A stretch of 64,000 nucleotides of DNA from Pseudomonas marvdashtae (GTDB taxonomy: Bacteria; Pseudomonadota; Gammaproteobacteria; Pseudomonadales; Pseudomonadaceae): positions 1 to 64,000 of the forward strand of contig NZ_JABWQX020000005.1 of NCBI RefSeq assembly GCF_014268655.2. Reading direction: 5' to 3'. How positions within the stretch are numbered: position 1 is the first letter of the stretch; the number at the start of each line of letters is the position of its first letter. The notes beneath the pieces are model-generated. The model was not told the DNA's origin. It ran no database searches and saw only the letters and a list, made by a program, of their open reading frames with translations. Below, one piece after another: positions 17,483 to 26,150 of this stretch. The translations under genes and the position numbers were made by a program.

Positions 17483-19504
17483 TCAGCCTAGCTCCACTCG
17501 GTTACGCCCGGCATTTTTTGCACGATAAAGCGCCTGATCGGCTCTTTTAAGCACCGTATCGCTGTGTTCTCCTGGCTTGAATGCCGTCATGCCCATAGAC
17601 ACCGTGATCGTTACCGGTTCGCCCTTGAAATGAAACGGACAGGCTTCGATGGCCGCGCGCAAGGCTTCGGCCAGTTTCGCCCCCGCCGCCAGCGGTGTAT
17701 CCGGTACCAGCAAGACAAACTCCTCGCCGCCAAAGCGGGCGATGAAGTCCCCGCCGCGCACGCGCTTGCGCAACACCGAGGCGATGAGTTTCAGCACGCG
17801 GTCGCCGGCCAGATGGCCATAGTTGTCGTTGATCCGCTTGAAGTGATCGAGGTCGAGCATGGCAATCAGCAAGCTGTTGCCGTGTTGCTGCCACTCGCCA
17901 ACTTCCCGTTCGAGGCGCTCGGTCCAGGCCGCCCGGTTAGGTAAACCGGTCAGCGGATCGACGAGCGCCTTTTGCCGCTGTTCTTCCAGGTTTTCACGCA
18001 CGATCAGCGCGTCCTGCTCCATCAGCGCCACACGCTCGGCGAGGCTTTTCAGGCGGGCCGAGACCTCTTTCTCACGCTGGGCACGCTGCTTCTGATGCTG
18101 ATCCATCGTGCCAAGCAGGCCTTCGAGGTGATTTTCCAAAACTTGCTTGAGGCCTTCCAGGTCGTCGGCTTGCTGCACACTGCTCTGCAAGCCATCGACC
18201 TGCTCGCGGATCTGCGTATCCATTTCCATGGAGGCGGACAGATTGTCGGCATGGTCTTCACTGGCGGCCTGCAAGGTGCTCTGGAATGACTCCAACCGAT
18301 CATTGAGTCGCTGCAGATAGGCTTCGAATTCATGCTGGCCGCTGTCGGTGATCGCCAGCATCAAGACCGCAAGATCGTCGAGGATCGGCAGCAGTTCGTA
18401 CCAGTTCAAGCCGTTTTGCAGGCGCTCACGCATGGCTTCCGCTTGGGGTCGGTGACGCTCGGGCAGCGTCAGGTCGCCCAGCAGGCCCAGCAGGGTGTCT
18501 TCGATATGCCTGGCGACCGAACTGTAGGAAGGCTCCGGGGAGTCGGGCAGGGCATAGTGAGCCTCTTCGGAGTCAACCGTTGCGGGAAGCTCGGTGGGCT
18601 CTGCGGGCGCAACCGGTGTCTCGTTGAGCGGGGGCGCCTCTGGCGTCAACTCGTCGGGATTTTCCAGTGTCGGCGCGGGTTCGACGTGTTCACTGTCGGT
18701 CGGCGCCGGCTCCAAGCTCGGCGACTCCACTGGCTTGGGCATTACCGGCGCGGGGGTAGGCTTTTCGACGGGAGCGGTGGATATGACCGGCTCGGGCGGC
18801 GTAACAGGCGCGTGGACTGGCTCCGCTATCGGTGAGGGAGCGGGAGCAGGGGCCTCGAAGATTGCACCGGCTTCCGGCTGTGGAGGGGCGAGCGGTGCTG
18901 GGGCCGGCAACGCCGTTTCCATTGTGGACGCTGCGCTCGCCTGCACAAGCGCGGGCGGCTGGGGCGGCACCTCGTCATGGCCATGGCCACCGAACAATCG
19001 TTGCAGCAGGCCCGGGCGGCTCGGCTCATCAGGCGTATCCAGCACGCTCAGGGCCTTGCCCTGCAAGCTACTCAATTCGCTGAGCAACAGGGGAATCTCC
19101 CGAGCTTGGCCGACCCGGGCCTCCAACTGCTTGGAAAATTTCTTCAAGGGCCGGCTGACGTCCTTCGGCAGCGGCAACGTTTGCAACTGGGCGACCAAGG
19201 CGGTCAGTGCAGTGCTCATTTGTTCGACCCGAGTCTCGCGGCGCTGCTCGGAATCGAGTACGGCTTTCTCCAGCCGCGGCAGCAGGGCGGCGAGGGCGGC
19301 GTCCATATCGTCGGTGCGCACCACTTCGCGCATCTCTTTCATACACTGGTCTACAACCCGGTCAGTGCCCTCGGCGGCCAAAGTACTGCGCACCAGGCCG
19401 CGACGCAGCAAGTCGAGCCGAGCGTCCCAACGGCGCTCAAGCTTTTCCTGCTGTTCGATGCTCTTGAGGTATTTCTCTCTCCAGCGTTCGGCGTCGTCGC
19501 TCAT
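17483..19504 (-). CDS. GGDEF diguanylate cyclase (DgcH-like)
   Basis: A 673-residue, apparently cytosolic protein. A helical N-terminal domain (1-185) is followed by a proline/alanine/glutamate-rich linker (about 190-320), a second helical and coiled-coil region (330-510), and a C-terminal GGDEF domain (515-673). The active site is RFGGEEF, and an RGGD inhibitory I-site lies five residues before it, so it should make c-di-GMP with product inhibition. It matches in position and architecture the P. aeruginosa cyclase called DgcH next to the EEP gene. Its ATG overlaps the stop of the upstream phosphoesterase gene by 4 bp (ATGA), implying translational coupling. The linker is low-complexity and probably length-variable between strains. 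Confidence 0.9.
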   Translation of the reverse strand: MSDDAERWREKYLKSIEQQEKLERRWDARLDLLRRGLVRSTLAAEGTDRVVDQCMKEMREVVRTDDMDAALAALLPRLEKAVLDSEQRRETRVEQMSTALTALVAQLQTLPLPKDVSRPLKKFSKQLEARVGQAREIPLLLSELSSLQGKALSVLDTPDEPSRPGLLQRLFGGHGHDEVPPQPPALVQASAASTMETALPAPAPLAPPQPEAGAIFEAPAPAPSPIAEPVHAPVTPPEPVISTAPVEKPTPAPVMPKPVESPSLEPAPTDSEHVEPAPTLENPDELTPEAPPLNETPVAPAEPTELPATVDSEEAHYALPDSPEPSYSSVARHIEDTLLGLLGDLTLPERHRPQAEAMRERLQNGLNWYELLPILDDLAVLMLAITDSGQHEFEAYLQRLNDRLESFQSTLQAASEDHADNLSASMEMDTQIREQVDGLQSSVQQADDLEGLKQVLENHLEGLLGTMDQHQKQRAQREKEVSARLKSLAERVALMEQDALIVRENLEEQRQKALVDPLTGLPNRAAWTERLEREVGEWQQHGNSLLIAMLDLDHFKRINDNYGHLAGDRVLKLIASVLRKRVRGGDFIARFGGEEFVLLVPDTPLAAGAKLAEALRAAIEACPFHFKGEPVTITVSMGMTAFKPGEHSDTVLKRADQALYRAKNAGRNRVELG

Positions 19505-20379
19505 TCATCGGATCCGCGAGGGGCAGGACTCAGGGCGGGAAACGCGTCAGCCGTGAGCGAACCCGGCAAACGTATTTCGACCGCGACTGGCAGGTGATCG
19601 GAAATGGGCTGGGCCAACACCTCGAACCGTTCGAGGGTCAGGGTCGGGCTCAGCAGAATATGGTCCAGGCAACGCTGGGGGCGCCAGCTGGGAAATGTCG
19701 CTTCCAGTTGCGGGGCAAGCAGGCCAAGGTCCCGCAGAGGAGAGGTCTGCAGCAAATCGTTGGCATGGGTATTCATGTCGCCCATCAATACCTGGTGCTT
19801 GTAGCCACCAATCAATTCACGAATGTAGGCCAGTTGCATTGTTCGGGTACGAGCACCGAGGGCCAGGTGCATCATCACCACCACCAACGCCTCCGGCCCT
19901 TCGCCGAAACGCGCCAGGATCGCTCCGCGCCCCTTGGGGCCCGGCAACGGATGGTCTTCGATCGCCCACGGCCGCAGGCGGCTGAGCACGCCGTTACTGT
20001 GCTGGCCGAGCCGGCCGAGGTTACGATTGAGCTGTTGGTACCAATAAGGAAAGGCGCCCAGTTGGGCGAGGTGTTCGACCTGATTGACGTAGCCGGACCG
20101 CAGGCTTCCGCCGTCGGCCTCTTGCAGCGCGACCAAGTCGAAGTCCTTCAACAGGTCGCCGATTTTCTGCAGATTGCCGGCACGTCCGGTGTGCGGCAGC
20201 AAATGTTGCCAGCCGCGAGTCAGGTAATGCCGGTAGCGCTCGGTACTGATGCCGACCTGAATATTGAAACTGAGCAACCGCAGGCGGCTGTCAGCCGGCA
20301 GGCCCGTGGATGCGACATGATGCTCGTTGACCCGCGGTTCATGTAGGCCAACGATGCGTTCGGTACTCCAGCGGGCCAT
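19501..20379 (-). CDS. Endonuclease/exonuclease/phosphatase (EEP) family hydrolase
   Basis: A 292-residue soluble protein with the EEP fold. Catalytic landmarks in order are FNIQVG (Asn, near residue 38), LVALQEADG (Glu), MMHLALGAR, LMGDMNTHAND (Asp/Asn) and ISDHLPVAVE (Asp-His). Such enzymes are Mg-dependent phosphodiesterases acting on nucleic acids, phospholipids or inositol phosphates; the substrate here is not known. It sits between dsbA (15 bp upstream) and the diguanylate cyclase (4-bp overlap), so the three genes form one operon. No signal peptide is seen. Confidence 0.85.
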   Translation of the reverse strand: MARWSTERIVGLHEPRVNEHHVASTGLPADSRLRLLSFNIQVGISTERYRHYLTRGWQHLLPHTGRAGNLQKIGDLLKDFDLVALQEADGGSLRSGYVNQVEHLAQLGAFPYWYQQLNRNLGRLGQHSNGVLSRLRPWAIEDHPLPGPKGRGAILARFGEGPEALVVVMMHLALGARTRTMQLAYIRELIGGYKHQVLMGDMNTHANDLLQTSPLRDLGLLAPQLEATFPSWRPQRCLDHILLSPTLTLERFEVLAQPISDHLPVAVEIRLPGSLTADAFPALSPAPRGSDE

Positions 20380-20394
20380 GGGCGAGGGCCGCGC

Positions 20395-21039
20395 TTAGTT
20401 GGCGGCAGCCTTGGTGGCCGCTCGCTCTTTGGCGATCAGCTTGTCGGCCAGTTGCAGCGCTTCATTCGCACCGCCAGCAGAGCCGATGTCAAAGCGGTAT
20501 TTGCCATTGACGACCATCGTCGGTACGCCGGTGATTTCGTATTTCTTCGCCAGCTCTTTGGCCTTGTTGATCTGGCCCTTGATAGCGAAGGAGTTGAAGG
20601 TTGCGAGGAACTTGTCCTTGTCGACGCCTTGGGTGGCGAGGAACTCGGCCATGTCCTCAGGATCGGTCAGGCGCTTCTTTTCGTTCTGGATTGCATTGAA
20701 CACTGCTGCGTGGACTTGATGCTCGACACCCATCGCTTCGAGGGTCAGGAACATCTGGCCGTGGGCATCCCATGGGCCACCGAACATCGCAGGGATGCGG
20801 ACGAAGTTCACATCGGAAGGCAGCTTCTCAACCCAAGGGTTGATGACCGGCTCGAACGCGTAGCAATGCGGGCAGCCGTACCAGAACAGCTCCACCACCT
20901 CGATTTTGCCAGGCACGGCCACCGGTACGGGGTTGGTCAACTCGACGTAGGGGGCCTTCGATTCTTCGGCGTTGGCTTGGGCAGCCATGCCGAACAGGCT
21001 GGCGGCGACGAGCGCGGCGCTGATGATCAGATTACGCAT
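20395..21039 (-). CDS. dsbA: Thiol:disulfide interchange protein DsbA
   Basis: A 214-residue periplasmic oxidoreductase with a signal peptide (cleavage after AAQANA) and a thioredoxin fold interrupted by a helical insert. The active site CPHC lies in FWYGCPHCYAFE (about residue 55), and the cis-Pro loop TGVPTMVVNG near 172. It introduces disulfide bonds into exported proteins and is reoxidised by DsbB. It heads the operon dsbA - EEP hydrolase - diguanylate cyclase. Its position next to cytochromes c4 and c5 is conserved in Pseudomonas. The ATG at 21039 is preceded by CAGGAGTAAAGC. Confidence 0.96.
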   Translation of the reverse strand: MRNLIISAALVAASLFGMAAQANAEESKAPYVELTNPVPVAVPGKIEVVELFWYGCPHCYAFEPVINPWVEKLPSDVNFVRIPAMFGGPWDAHGQMFLTLEAMGVEHQVHAAVFNAIQNEKKRLTDPEDMAEFLATQGVDKDKFLATFNSFAIKGQINKAKELAKKYEITGVPTMVVNGKYRFDIGSAGGANEALQLADKLIAKERAATKAAAN

Positions 21040-21132
21040 GCTTTACTCCTGGACAATGGGTGGCCTCGCGAGACCTGTTTCTAAGACAGGCCGTGGCGGG
21101 TTCAAGTTCTCTAGTGTAACGGCAGCGGCCAC

Positions 21133-21160
21133 AAAAAAGGGCGGCCAAAGCCACCCTTTT
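21133..21160 (-). terminator. Terminator downstream of cytochrome c4 gene
   Basis: The inverted repeat AAAAGGGCGGC / GCCACCCTTTT (one G-T mismatch) has a T run on the minus strand, placed between the cytochrome c4 stop and dsbA. Confidence 0.8.
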
Positions 21161-21193
21161 GATGCTCGCATCGACAGATTAATCGAGCGTTAA

Positions 21194-21220
21194 CGTTGCG
21201 AGGGGCATCCCCTCGCAACG
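21194..21220. repeat. Inverted repeat with GCGAGGGG core (REP-like)
   Basis: A perfect 12-bp arm CGTTGCGAGGGG around a 3-nt loop ends 3 bp after the cytochrome c4 stop. The core resembles the other GCGAGGG intergenic repeats in this window. Confidence 0.6.
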
Positions 21221-21223
21221 GCC

Positions 21224-21835
21224 TTAGTGCAGGCCCTGGATGTAGCTGGATACTGCTGCGATATCCTCGTCGCTCAGCTTGCGAGCAATGGTGCGCATGG
21301 TCATCGCATCGCCATCGTTGGCACGACCGCCTTCTTCCTTGCGGAAATCGGTCAGCTGCTTGGTGATGTACTGGGCATGCTGGCCGCCCAGGTGCGGGAA
21401 GCCGGCGGCAGCGTTGCCTTTGCCATCCGGGGAGTGGCAGCCCGTGCAGGCTGGCAGGCCTTTTTCCAGATTGCCACCGCGGAACAGTGCTTCGCCGCGC
21501 GCAACGAGTTTTGGATCGGCAGCGCCTACGCTGCCCTTCTGGCTAGCGAAATAAGCCGCGATGTCCGCCAGGTCTTGATCGTTCAGATTGTTCAGCAGGC
21601 CCGTCATTTCCAGCACGACACGCTTGCCGTCCTTGATTTCCTTAAGCTGCTTGGTCAAGTAACGCTCGCCCTGGCCCGCCAGTTTCGGAAAGTTGGGCGC
21701 CATGCTATTGCCATCCGGGCCGTGGCAGGCCCCGCATACGGCCGCTTTCGCCTGACCGGCAGCGGCATCGCCAGCGGCGTGGGCTACGCCGGATATCCCC
21801 AAGGTCAACAGCAGACTCACGATCAGTTTGTTCAT
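21224..21835 (-). CDS. cc4: Cytochrome c4 (di-heme)
   Basis: A 203-residue secreted di-heme cytochrome with a signal peptide ending at AHA (about residue 20). Heme-binding CGACH is near residue 34 and CTGCH near 130, with distal methionines in the NSMAPNFPKL and DAMTMRTIA segments. It carries electrons in the periplasm, to terminal oxidases such as cbb3 in Pseudomonas. It follows the cytochrome c5-like gene by 46 bp on the same strand, so co-expression is likely, and is closed by a hairpin terminator. Confidence 0.94.
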   Translation of the reverse strand: MNKLIVSLLLTLGISGVAHAAGDAAAGQAKAAVCGACHGPDGNSMAPNFPKLAGQGERYLTKQLKEIKDGKRVVLEMTGLLNNLNDQDLADIAAYFASQKGSVGAADPKLVARGEALFRGGNLEKGLPACTGCHSPDGKGNAAAGFPHLGGQHAQYITKQLTDFRKEEGGRANDGDAMTMRTIARKLSDEDIAAVSSYIQGLH

Positions 21836-21881
21836 CAGCTAATCCAACTACGGCTAAGGGTTAAAGAGTTATGGGCCGGGT

Positions 21882-22172
21882 TTACTCGCTCATCCACTGG
21901 ATGATGGCTCGGTAATCCTCGGCACTGCAGTCCATGCACAAACCACGCGGCGGCATCGCCTTGAAACCCTGGGTCACGTGTTGCACCAGCGTCTCCATAC
22001 CTTTCGCCAACCTCGGCGTCCAAGCTGCCTGATCACCCTTGCGGGGCGCCATGGGTAGTTGGCCGGAATGACAGGCACCACAAACACGGTTGTACACAGC
22101 TTCCGGATCCTGTGTAGCCTGAGCGCTGTAAAGCGGCATCAAGACACCGGCAGCTAGCAGCCATTTCGTCAT
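21882..22172 (-). CDS. Cytochrome c5 family protein
   Basis: A 96-residue mono-heme cytochrome with a signal peptide (MTKWLLAAGVLMPLYSAQA) and heme site CGACH near residue 31. The axial methionine is likely the one in KAMPPRG, and a second cysteine pair CMDC near 79, typical of c5-type cytochromes, probably forms a disulfide. It is a periplasmic electron carrier, placed before cytochrome c4 and divergent from engB. The AAAGGTCG upstream of the ATG is a plausible ribosome-binding site. Confidence 0.9.
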   Translation of the reverse strand: MTKWLLAAGVLMPLYSAQATQDPEAVYNRVCGACHSGQLPMAPRKGDQAAWTPRLAKGMETLVQHVTQGFKAMPPRGLCMDCSAEDYRAIIQWMSE

Positions 22173-22363
22173 AAAACGACCTTTTCAGGGTTGAGAGCGA
22201 GCTGCGTTCTAGTGCGCAATTTCGGTCGGTCGCTCCCGTGAGCTTCATCCTACGCTGGGACAAAGCGCACACAAAATCTGCGGCATTATATACTGGCGTC
22301 ACTGAAACGGAAACGACACAGCTTGCCGCGTCCATTCCCGACGCCGCCCACATCGGAAATCCC

Positions 22364-23005
22364 ATGCAACTGAAGAACCCCATCCTTGGCCTGTGCCAAC
22401 AGTCCACCTTCATGCTCAGCGCCGCCAAAGTCGACCAGTGCCCCGACGATGAAGGTTTCGAAGTGGCCTTTGCCGGGCGTTCCAACGCCGGCAAGTCCAG
22501 CGCGCTGAACACCCTGACCCATGCCAGCCTGGCACGCACCTCGAAAACCCCAGGCCGCACACAGCTCTTGAACTTCTTCAAGCTAGACGATGAACGGCGT
22601 TTGGTCGACCTGCCCGGTTATGGTTATGCCAAAGTGCCGATTCCGCTCAAGCAGCATTGGCAGCGCCACTTGGAAGCCTACCTGGGCAGTCGCGAGAGTT
22701 TGAAAGGGCTCATCCTGATGATGGACATCCGCCATCCGATGACCGACTTCGACCTGTTGATGCTCGATTGGGCAGTCGCCAGCGGCATGCCGATGCATAT
22801 TTTGTTGACCAAGGCCGACAAGCTCACTTACGGCGCAGCCAAGAACACGCTGCTCAAAGTGCAATCGGAAATCCGCAAGGGATGGGGCGACGCGATCACC
22901 ATCCAGCTGTTTTCGGCGCCCAAGCGTATGGGCCTGGAAGAAGCCTATACGGTGCTGGCCAATTGGATGGAACTGGCGGACAAAGGCAGCGACGAAGCTG
23001 AATAA
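22364..23005 (+). CDS. engB: Ribosome biogenesis GTP-binding protein EngB (YihA/YsxC)
   Basis: A 213-residue TRAFAC GTPase required for 50S subunit maturation. G1 GRSNAGKSS is near residue 37, G2 around [11 protein letters not shown]3 VDLPGYGYA near 84, and G4 LLTKADK near 149. The open frame extends 126 nt upstream, but the ATG at 22364 ([10 protein letters not shown]) is where family members start. It is convergent with polA and with the ErsA-like sRNA. The engB-ErsA-polA arrangement is conserved in Pseudomonas and mirrors the polA-spf-yihA locus of enterobacteria. Confidence 0.95.
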   Translation: MQLKNPILGLCQQSTFMLSAAKVDQCPDDEGFEVAFAGRSNAGKSSALNTLTHASLARTSKTPGRTQLLNFFKLDDERRLVDLPGYGYAKVPIPLKQHWQRHLEAYLGSRESLKGLILMMDIRHPMTDFDLLMLDWAVASGMPMHILLTKADKLTYGAAKNTLLKVQSEIRKGWGDAITIQLFSAPKRMGLEEAYTVLANWMELADKGSDEAE

Positions 23006-23019
23006 GCCAAATCGCAGGC

Positions 23020-23063
23020 AAAAAAAACCCCGGACTTCTTATGGGGAGGGGGAAGTTCGGGGT
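23020..23063 (-). terminator. Terminator of the ErsA-like sRNA
   Basis: On the minus strand ACCCCGAACTTC pairs with GAAGTCCGGGGT (one mismatch) and is followed by eight T residues. The C-rich loop carries the presumed seed of the sRNA. Confidence 0.85.
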
Positions 23064-23150
23064 CCAAGTTCCGGACCGCTAGGGCGGGGTCCAGATATCT
23101 GCCAACACTTAACACAACATAGGAGCATTGAAGGGCTTCACCAGCCATTC
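23021..23150 (-). ncRNA. ersA: ErsA / Spot 42-like small regulatory RNA
   Basis: The spacer between engB and polA encodes an RNA of about 130 nt on the minus strand. Support comes from a promoter-like element upstream, a hairpin centred near 23080 (GGTCC repeats), a C-rich single-stranded stretch CTTCCCCCTCCCC at 23046-23058, and an intrinsic terminator ending at 23020. In P. aeruginosa the sRNA at this place, ErsA, is AlgU-dependent, binds Hfq and regulates algC, oprD and amrZ through a C-rich seed. The start is inferred from the promoter spacing (plus or minus a few bases). Confidence 0.85.
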
Positions 23151-23156
23151 AGAATC

Positions 23157-23184
23157 TCTGAGTGGCAATTCACGGGTTTAGTTC
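23157..23184 (-). promoter_or_regulatory. AlgU (sigma22)-type promoter of the ErsA-like sRNA
   Basis: On the minus strand GAACTA (23184-23179), a 17-bp spacer and TCAGA (23161-23157) match the AlgU/RpoE pattern GAACTT-N16/17-TCTGA closely, placing the sRNA under envelope-stress control, as known for P. aeruginosa ErsA. Confidence 0.75.
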
Positions 23185-23256
23185 AGATTATTTTTGGAAA
23201 TAACCGTAGGAATATTCCGAGCTAATCAAGCCGTTCCTGGCTTTGCGCAGACTCCC

Positions 23257-23290
23257 CGTAGCGAGCGAGCTTGCTCCCTCGCCACGAGAG
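23257..23290. repeat. REP-like repeat between ErsA and polA
   Basis: GTAGCGAGCGAGCTTGCTCC continues into CTCGCCACGA, an imperfect inverted repeat of the GCGAGGGAGCTTGCTCCCTCGC class, located 18 bp beyond the polA stop. Confidence 0.65.
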
Positions 23291-23307
23291 CCCCTCTAGA
23301 CTTAGCG

Positions 23308-26076
23308 TCAGTGCGCCTCGTCCCAGTTATTGCCCACGCCCACTTCCACCAGCAGCGGCACGTCCAGGGTGGCGGCGGCGCTCATGTGCAGGCGAACCTC
23401 TTCGCGCACCTGATCGACCAGGTCTTCGCGCACTTCCAGCACCAATTCGTCGTGTACCTGCAGGATGACTTTCGCATCCAGACCTGACGCCGTCAGCCAG
23501 CCATCCACAGCCACCATGGCTTTCTTGATGATGTCGGCGGCGGTGCCTTGCATCGGTGCGTTGATCGCCGTGCGCTCAGCGCCTTTGCGCAGCGCCGGGT
23601 TCTTCGCATTGATGTCCGGCAAGTACAGCCGACGGCCGAAGATGGTTTCGACGAAGCCTTGCTCGGCTGCCTGGGCACGGGTGCGCTCCATGTATTCCAG
23701 CACGCCAGGGTAGCGGGTGAAGTAGCGGTCGATGTAAGCCTGGGACTGCTTGCGATCGACACCGATCTGCTTGGCCAGGCCGAAGGCGCTCATGCCATAG
23801 ATCAAACCGAAGTTGATCGCCTTGGCACTGCGACGCTGATCATGGGTGACGGCTTCCAGTTCGACGCCAAACACTTCGGCAGCGGTGGCTCGGTGTACGT
23901 CAAGGTCGTTGCGAAACGCGTGGAGCAACCCTTCGTCCTTGGCGAGGTGCGCCATGATCCGCAGTTCGATCTGCGAATAGTCCGCCGCCAGCAGCTTGTA
24001 GCCTTTCGGCGCGACGAACGCCTGGCGGATGCGCCGGCCTTCAGCGGTGCGAATCGGAATGTTCTGCAGGTTCGGGTCGATGGACGACAAGCGCCCGGTC
24101 GCGGCGACCGCTTGCTGATAATTGGTATGGACGCGGCCGGTGCGGCTGTTGATCTGCTCGGGGAGGCGATCGGTGTAGGTGCTCTTGAGCTTGCTCAGGG
24201 AGCGGTACTGCATCAGCACCTTGGGCAGCGGGTAATCCTGCTCCGCCAGTTCGGCAAGTACCGCTTCGGCAGTGGAGGCCTGGCCCTTGGCGGTTTTGCT
24301 GAGCACCGGCAAACCAAGCTTTTCGTACAGGATCACGCCCAATTGCTTCGGCGAGCCCAGGTTGAATTCCTCGCCGGCGATGGCAAACGCCTCACGCTCC
24401 AGTGCCACCAGTTTTTCGCCCAACTCGACGCTTTGCACGCCCAGGAGGTTGGCATCGACTAACGCGCCCTGGCGCTCGATGCGCGCCAAGACCGGCATCA
24501 ACGGCATTTCGATTTCGTTGAGGACTTTGCCCAGGCTCGGCGTGGCGGCCAATTTTTCCTGTAGGGCCTGGTGCAAGCGGAAGGTCACGTCGGCGTCTTC
24601 AGCGGCGTAGGGCCCGGCCAGTTCCAGGGAGATCTGATCGAAGGTCAATTGCTTGACCCCTTTGCCGGCGATGTCCTGGAAATCCGTCTTGCTTTGGCCC
24701 AGGTATTTCAGCGCCAGGCTGTCCATGTCGTGGCGGGTCGCGGTGGAGTCCAGCACGTAGGATTCAAGCATGGTGTCGAAGGCGATACCTTGCATGAAAA
24801 TGCCATTGCCCTGATCACCGCCAATGGCGCAATTGGCCAGGATGTTGGTTTCGAACTTGGCATGCTGGCCGACCTTGAGCTTGTTCGGATTTTCCAGCAG
24901 CGGCTTGAGAGCGTTGAGCACCGTGTCGCGGTCCAGCTGCTCCGGCACGCCCATGTAGGAATGGGTCAGCGGGATATAAGCCGCCTCGAACGGGGCCACG
25001 GCGAACGACAAGCCAACGAGCTGCGAATGCTGGGCATCGCCACCGTTGGTTTGCGTGACCAGGGAAAACAGCGGCGCATGTTCAAGCTTGGACAACCAGG
25101 CATCGAAGCTCGGCTGATCGAGAATCACCTCGTACTTCGCCTCGGCGCCCCCCGGCAGCTCGTCGGCAACTTCAATGATTTCCTGCCCGGCACGCTTGGC
25201 GTCACGCTGGTTATCTTCGAACCAGCTCTTGAATTCCAGCAACGTGTACAACTCGGCAAGCTTCTCGTGATCCGGCGCGCCCATCTGCAAGTCGTCGAGG
25301 CCGATGTCCAAGGGAACGTCGGTCTTGATGGTCGCCAACTCGTAGGAAAGAAGCGCCATTTCCTTGTGCTCTTCCAGCTTGGCGGCCAACGTCTTGGCGC
25401 CACGAATCGGCAGCGTTGCAACGATATCCAGTTGCGCATACAACTCGCTCAGGCCGCCGTTGACACCCACCAAAAGGCCGGAAGCGGTTTTTGGCCCAAT
25501 GCCCGGCACACCTGGGATGTTGTCGGACGAATCGCCCATTAATGCCAGATAGTCGATGATCTGCTCCGGAGCGACGCCAAACTTCTCCTTCACGCCAGCC
25601 ACGTCGAGTGCGCTACCGGTCATCGTGTTGACCAAGGTAATGTGGCCATCGACCAACTGCGCCATGTCCTTGTCGCCGGTGGAGATCACCACTGGGCGGT
25701 CGGCGGCGGCGCTGCTGCGGGCCAGCGTGCCGATCACGTCGTCGGCTTCGACGTTGTCCACGCACAGCAGCGGGAAGCCCAAGGCTTTCACGCTGGCGTG
25801 CAGCGGCTCGATCTGCACGCGCATGTCGTCGGGCATGCTTGGGCGGTTGGCCTTGTATTCGGCGTACAGCGCATCGCGAAACGTCCCACCCTTGGCGTCG
25901 AACACCACCGCGAACGGGCTGTCCGGATACTGCTTGCGCAGGCTCTTGAGCATGTTCAACACGCCCTTGACCGCGCCGGTCGGCAGGCCTTTGGAAGTGG
26001 TCAGCGGTGGCAGCGCGTGAAAGGCGCGGTACAGATAAGAAGAACCGTCCACCAGGACGAGGGGGGCTTGGCTCAT
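23308..26076 (-). CDS. polA: DNA polymerase I with degenerate 3'-5' exonuclease site
   Basis: A 922-residue replicative-repair polymerase that removes Okazaki primers and fills gaps. The 5' nuclease (1-290) is intact (LVLVDGSSYLYRAFHAL; DAKGGTFRD). The polymerase domain (about 525-922) is intact: motif A LAADYSQIELR, O-helix RRSAKAINFGLIYG, motif C LQVHDELVLEV. In the middle 3'-5' exonuclease domain the catalytic DxE of E. coli (D355, E357) aligns with V340 and Q342 (FSLVTQT), the motif II aspartate (KYD) with E409 (KFE), and a roughly 6-residue insertion follows it. Motif III YAAEDAD is kept. Proofreading is therefore probably lost. The ATG at 26076 is preferred; a TTG at 26088 is in frame. 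Confidence 0.95.
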   Translation of the reverse strand: MSQAPLVLVDGSSYLYRAFHALPPLTTSKGLPTGAVKGVLNMLKSLRKQYPDSPFAVVFDAKGGTFRDALYAEYKANRPSMPDDMRVQIEPLHASVKALGFPLLCVDNVEADDVIGTLARSSAAADRPVVISTGDKDMAQLVDGHITLVNTMTGSALDVAGVKEKFGVAPEQIIDYLALMGDSSDNIPGVPGIGPKTASGLLVGVNGGLSELYAQLDIVATLPIRGAKTLAAKLEEHKEMALLSYELATIKTDVPLDIGLDDLQMGAPDHEKLAELYTLLEFKSWFEDNQRDAKRAGQEIIEVADELPGGAEAKYEVILDQPSFDAWLSKLEHAPLFSLVTQTNGGDAQHSQLVGLSFAVAPFEAAYIPLTHSYMGVPEQLDRDTVLNALKPLLENPNKLKVGQHAKFETNILANCAIGGDQGNGIFMQGIAFDTMLESYVLDSTATRHDMDSLALKYLGQSKTDFQDIAGKGVKQLTFDQISLELAGPYAAEDADVTFRLHQALQEKLAATPSLGKVLNEIEMPLMPVLARIERQGALVDANLLGVQSVELGEKLVALEREAFAIAGEEFNLGSPKQLGVILYEKLGLPVLSKTAKGQASTAEAVLAELAEQDYPLPKVLMQYRSLSKLKSTYTDRLPEQINSRTGRVHTNYQQAVAATGRLSSIDPNLQNIPIRTAEGRRIRQAFVAPKGYKLLAADYSQIELRIMAHLAKDEGLLHAFRNDLDVHRATAAEVFGVELEAVTHDQRRSAKAINFGLIYGMSAFGLAKQIGVDRKQSQAYIDRYFTRYPGVLEYMERTRAQAAEQGFVETIFGRRLYLPDINAKNPALRKGAERTAINAPMQGTAADIIKKAMVAVDGWLTASGLDAKVILQVHDELVLEVREDLVDQVREEVRLHMSAAATLDVPLLVEVGVGNNWDEAH

Positions 26077-26150
26077 GAGCAGGATCAACCTTTTCGGCGG
26101 GTCCGGGGCTAGAATAGCGGGACCGTTGACGACAAAGGGACAAGGTTATC

